Origin: Pseudomonadota bacterium
GTDB taxonomy: Bacteria; Pseudomonadota; Gammaproteobacteria; PS1; Pseudothioglobaceae
Direction: 5' to 3'
Assembly: GCA_022600395.1 (NCBI GenBank)
Contig: JAHZKM010000019.1
Span: 1-7,491, forward strand
Length of the DNA: 7,491 nt
Made by a program: the position numbers and the translations under genes. Position 1 is the first letter of the stretch. Each line of letters begins with the position of its first letter. Shown in pieces: positions 3,971 to 7,491 of the stretch. The notes under the pieces were generated by a model. That model made no database searches and was not told the origin of the DNA. It was given only the letters and a program-made list of their open reading frames with translations.

Positions 3971-6239
3971 CTGTATTGATTGGCTCTGGCGCCAGCACTT
4001 GACGATTGCCCGCACTATTCATTGTACTAACAACGCCGGCCGATTCCATATCCTCGATAATACGCGCCGCACGATTGTAGCCAATACGCATACGGCGTTG
4101 CAAACTAGAGATAGACGCTCTACGTGAAGAGGTGACAATTTGTACGGCTTCGTCATACAAAGGGTCCATTTCTCCGCTAGGCGTTGAGGTGATGCCACTT
4201 GAGCTTTCATGCGATTCTTGTGATTCACTATGAGCATTTAAAATGCCATCAAGATAATTGGTTTCTGAGTTGGCTTTAAGGAAATTTACTACGCGTAAGA
4301 TTTCGTCATCATCAACAAAAGCACCATGCACACGAGTTAGGTGTGCCATGCCAGGGCTCATATACAACATATCACCCATACCGAGCAATTGTTCAGCGCC
4401 ACCTTGGTCAAGAATAGTGCGAGAATCTACCTTACTAGACACTTTAAAAGCAATGCGGGTTGGTACGTTGGATTTAATCAAGCCAGTAATAACATCAACA
4501 CTTGGTCTTTGGGTGGCGATAATAATATGAATACCCGCCGCTCGTGCCTTTTGCGCGAGACGTACAATTAGCGCCTCAACACGCTTGGCTTTGGCACGAT
4601 CCTCTTGAGCTAAAGCGCCCAACATGTCGGCGTACTCATCAATAACGAGCATAATTAAAGGAAGGACTTCTAGTTCTGGCGCCTCTTCCCCCTCTTCTGC
4701 AGTATTTTTATTAAAGCTTGGGTCAAGTAGAGCCTCGCCTTTTTGCTTAGATTTTTTAAGTTTTTCATTAAAACCATCGATATTGCGAACGCCAAACTTG
4801 GCTAACAATGAGTAGCGGCGTTCCATCTCATTGACACACCACCATAGCGCAGAGGCCGCCTCATTCATATCGGTTACAACAGGTGTTAATAAGTGTGGAA
4901 TATCTGCATAAATCGCCAATTCAACAATTTTAGGATCAATCATAATGATACGAACTTCATCAGGCTTGGCCTTGTAAAGTACGCTTAATATCATCGCGTT
5001 TAAACCAACTGACTTGCCCATGCCAGTAGCACCCGCGACTAATAAATGTGGCATTTTTGCCAGATTAGCTACAACTGGATTGCCATTAATATCCTTTCCC
5101 AGTCCCATGGACAATGTTGATTTGGAGTTGGCAAATGCTTCAGAGGCGAGCACCTCTTTCAGGCTGATCATCTCACGTACTTCGTTAGGAATTTCTAAAC
5201 CAATTACAGGCTTTCCGGGTATCACATCCACAATACGCACACTTTCAACCAATAAGGCACGCGCCAAATCTTTGTTGAGATTTATGATTTGTGAAACCTT
5301 AACGCCAGGGGCTAAGGAAAGCTCAAACTGAGTTACAACCGGGCCGGGGGTTACCGTGGTAATGGTGACGTCAAAACCAAAGTCTTTGAGTTTTATCTCG
5401 ACTTGTCGTGACATGTCTTCAAGCGCTTGCTTGGAAAATCCGTTACTATTGCTGATAGGCTCATCGAGTAAATCTAGGCTTGGTAAGCCTGCAACTGTGG
5501 CAGTATTAAACAAGTTTGAAGAAGCTGTTTTTTTGATTTTTTTAACTTGCGTATTTTTTACTTTAGCTACAGCACCAGGTGTTGTGAGTTTTGGTGTGAT
5601 TTTTAGCTTTTCTGGCTTGTTGAGCTTAGTCTTGGCGCGCCGAGCTTGAATTTTGGCAAAAAAAGCGCCTAAGGTGTTTTTAGTTGAAGAAAAAATACTT
5701 ATCCATGAGGCGCTAGCAACAATGCTAAAGCTCACCATCATAATGCCTAAATAAACAATCAATGAAGCGTCGCCAAACACCACACCAAAGTAGTCGTGCA
5801 TGCTAATGCCAAGATAGCCACCTGATGCTCCTGTGTTGGTAAAGTTTTGAGCCAGAAAAGCGCTACTAAAAGCAATTAAAACGATGAGCGCAATATTACG
5901 AGCTAAGATCAGCGATCGAGGTGATTTGGGCTGTTCTGCACTTTTATGCACACACCAGCCGAACCAAATGAGTGCAATGGGGATGATGTAGGCACTAAAG
6001 CCAAAAATAGATAAAGAGACATCGCTCAAATAAGCACCAAATATTCCGGCTAAATTAGAAACCGAGGCATCTAGCGCGACATCACCAGACCAGGGGTTTT
6101 CATGAGCTGAGTGAGTAAGTAGCGCTGCCAAATAGACTAGCCCTGTAGCTACCAAAACGATAAAAAGCATTTCACTACTGGCTTTTGTACGTGGCTTTTG
6201 TCGGTTTTTTTTGACTTTAATTGAGGTATTTTTTTTCAA
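3963..6239 (-). CDS. ftsK: DNA translocase FtsK
   Basis: FtsK is a septum-anchored ATP-driven DNA pump that clears and aligns the chromosome termini and activates XerCD recombination at dif. The 758 residues contain, in order: a basic cytoplasmic start; four membrane segments (about 24-44, 74-97, 110-130, 158-183); a short Lys-rich linker (about 195-240); the alpha/beta RecA-like motor; and the winged-helix gamma domain (691-750, RIGYNRAARIIEDME) that reads KOPS sites. Walker A is GATGMGKS at 403-410. Walker B is IMLVIDEYAD at 529-538, with D534/E535. An acidic insert (511-525) precedes Walker B and a Ser/Glu/His-rich spacer (671-682) precedes gamma. The protein is far shorter than E. coli FtsK (1329) because the linker is short, as in SpoIIIE. 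The start is TTG, with a stop four codons upstream and no clear ribosome site. The ATG at 6170 would remove the basic tail. lolA overlaps its 3' end. Confidence 0.97.
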   Translation of the reverse strand: MKKNTSIKVKKNRQKPRTKASSEMLFIVLVATGLVYLAALLTHSAHENPWSGDVALDASVSNLAGIFGAYLSDVSLSIFGFSAYIIPIALIWFGWCVHKSAEQPKSPRSLILARNIALIVLIAFSSAFLAQNFTNTGASGGYLGISMHDYFGVVFGDASLIVYLGIMMVSFSIVASASWISIFSSTKNTLGAFFAKIQARRAKTKLNKPEKLKITPKLTTPGAVAKVKNTQVKKIKKTASSNLFNTATVAGLPSLDLLDEPISNSNGFSKQALEDMSRQVEIKLKDFGFDVTITTVTPGPVVTQFELSLAPGVKVSQIINLNKDLARALLVESVRIVDVIPGKPVIGLEIPNEVREMISLKEVLASEAFANSKSTLSMGLGKDINGNPVVANLAKMPHLLVAGATGMGKSVGLNAMILSVLYKAKPDEVRIIMIDPKIVELAIYADIPHLLTPVVTDMNEAASALWWCVNEMERRYSLLAKFGVRNIDGFNEKLKKSKQKGEALLDPSFNKNTAEEGEEAPELEVLPLIMLVIDEYADMLGALAQEDRAKAKRVEALIVRLAQKARAAGIHIIIATQRPSVDVITGLIKSNVPTRIAFKVSSKVDSRTILDQGGAEQLLGMGDMLYMSPGMAHLTRVHGAFVDDDEILRVVNFLKANSETNYLDGILNAHSESQESHESSSGITSTPSGEMDPLYDEAVQIVTSSRRASISSLQRRMRIGYNRAARIIEDMESAGVVSTMNSAGNRQVLAPEPINTDD

Positions 6240-6257
6240 GAGGATTTACGCTTACTT

Positions 6258-6263
6258 TATAAT
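6258..6263 (+). promoter_or_regulatory. Possible -10 element of trxB
   Basis: A consensus TATAAT lies in the 82-bp region between the divergent ftsK and trxB genes and would give a trxB leader of about 50 nt. The -35 at the expected distance (TTCAAG, 6235-6240) is poor. On the minus strand the same spot reads TATAAA, which could serve ftsK, so the two promoters may compete. The trxB ribosome site is AAAGGA at 6305-6310, 11 nt before the ATG. Confidence 0.35.
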
Positions 6264-6306
6264 GTTTGAATCTAAAAGACTGATTTTGGTCTGGCTATAA
6301 GTATAA

Positions 6307-7266
<960 letters not shown>

Positions 7267-7295
7267 TTTTTAGCGCACGTACAAAGATTTATCGG

Positions 7296-7301
7296 TATAA
7301 T
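7296..7301 (+). promoter_or_regulatory. -10 element of the tRNA-Phe gene
   Basis: A consensus TATAAT lies 12 nt before the tRNA 5' end, so transcription would start near 7308. No convincing -35 is present. The short gap after trxB (47 nt to the tRNA) has no terminator, so the tRNA could also be cotranscribed with trxB. Confidence 0.6.
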
Positions 7302-7313
7302 TCTGACTTTTAC

Positions 7314-7389
7314 GGCCACATAGCTCAGTTGGTAGAGCAAGGGATTGAAAATCCCTGTGTCCCTAGTTCAATTCTAGGTGTGGCCACCA
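7314..7389 (+). tRNA. tRNA-Phe (anticodon GAA)
   Basis: This is a complete 76-nt cloverleaf. The acceptor GGCCACA (7314-7320) pairs with TGTGGCC (7379-7385). The D stem is GCTC/GAGC. The anticodon stem AGGGA/TCCCT encloses loop TTGAAAA, with anticodon GAA at 7347-7349. The T stem CCTAG/CTAGG has loop TTCAATT. The discriminator is A7386 and CCA is encoded at 7387-7389. All stems pair fully. Confidence 0.97.
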
Positions 7390-7400
7390 TATTAAATTAA

Positions 7401-7430
7401 TAAAAAAGCACCTTAGTCGGTGCTTTTTTA
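7401..7430. terminator. Terminator after tRNA-Phe, probably bidirectional
   Basis: A perfect 12-bp stem, TAAAAAAGCACC (7401-7412) with GGTGCTTTTTTA (7419-7430), has a 6-nt loop and T runs on both strands. It ends the tRNA-Phe (and possibly trxB) transcript. It could also stop transcription arriving from the right. The 61 bases beyond it hold no feature I can support. Confidence 0.9.
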
Positions 7431-7491
7431 TTGTTTGAGTTTCTCAGTTATTATTGAAGGTTGTCTTATACGTGGCTACATTGCATAAGGC

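Noticed and set aside
4258..5649. Several plus-strand open frames of 60-105 codons inside ftsK
   Set aside because: They lie opposite strongly conserved FtsK motor and linker sequence and have no recognisable domains, so they are antisense shadows.
7444..7491. Possible 3' end of a minus-strand gene entering from the right (15 codons, then TGA)
   Set aside because: Too short to recognise. The only support is that the frame is open to the edge and a bidirectional terminator follows. A plus-strand frame from TTG at 7453 is equally open to the edge, so neither is called.

Overview
The window is AT-rich chromosomal DNA. The gene content (cbb3-type oxidase, a TTGAT-recognising Crp/Fnr regulator, oxygen-independent HemN, and the ftsK-lolA / trxB neighbourhood) points to a gammaproteobacterium. 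The base composition and micro-oxic respiratory genes suggest a sulfur-oxidising lineage of the SUP05/Thioglobus or bivalve-symbiont type. That placement is an inference from gene content, not a proven assignment.

Left part (1-820): the 3' end of a c-type cytochrome gene, most likely ccoP of a cbb3 oxidase. It carries an unusual Lys/Ala-rich C-terminal extension and ends at a strong intrinsic terminator. A tRNA-Thr(TGU) gene follows with its own extended -10 promoter and its own terminator. Positions 818-1121 hold no gene that I can support.

Centre (1122-3402): a Crp/Fnr-type regulator on the minus strand and hemN (oxygen-independent coproporphyrinogen III dehydrogenase) on the plus strand are divergently transcribed. 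They share a perfect FNR box, TTGAT-N4-ATCAA, at 1903-1916. All four cysteines of the regulator lie in its last 23 residues, unlike enterobacterial FNR. Between the predicted hemN start site (about 1951) and the hemN TTG codon (2041) lie two hairpins, the second resembling an intrinsic terminator. The leader is therefore either an attenuator or a separate short, FNR-activated RNA. This is the most unusual non-coding signal in the window.

Right part (3389-7491): hemN converges on lolA with a 14-bp overlap. lolA overlaps the 3' end of ftsK by 8 bp, forming a minus-strand ftsK-lolA operon (chromosome segregation; lipoprotein chaperone). trxB is divergent from ftsK. A tRNA-Phe(GAA) gene and a perfect 12-bp terminator hairpin follow trxB.

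Working picture: the left and centre parts form a low-oxygen respiration island (high-affinity oxidase, anaerobic haem synthesis, redox regulator). The right part is conserved housekeeping. No mobile element, CRISPR array or sign of recent transfer was seen.
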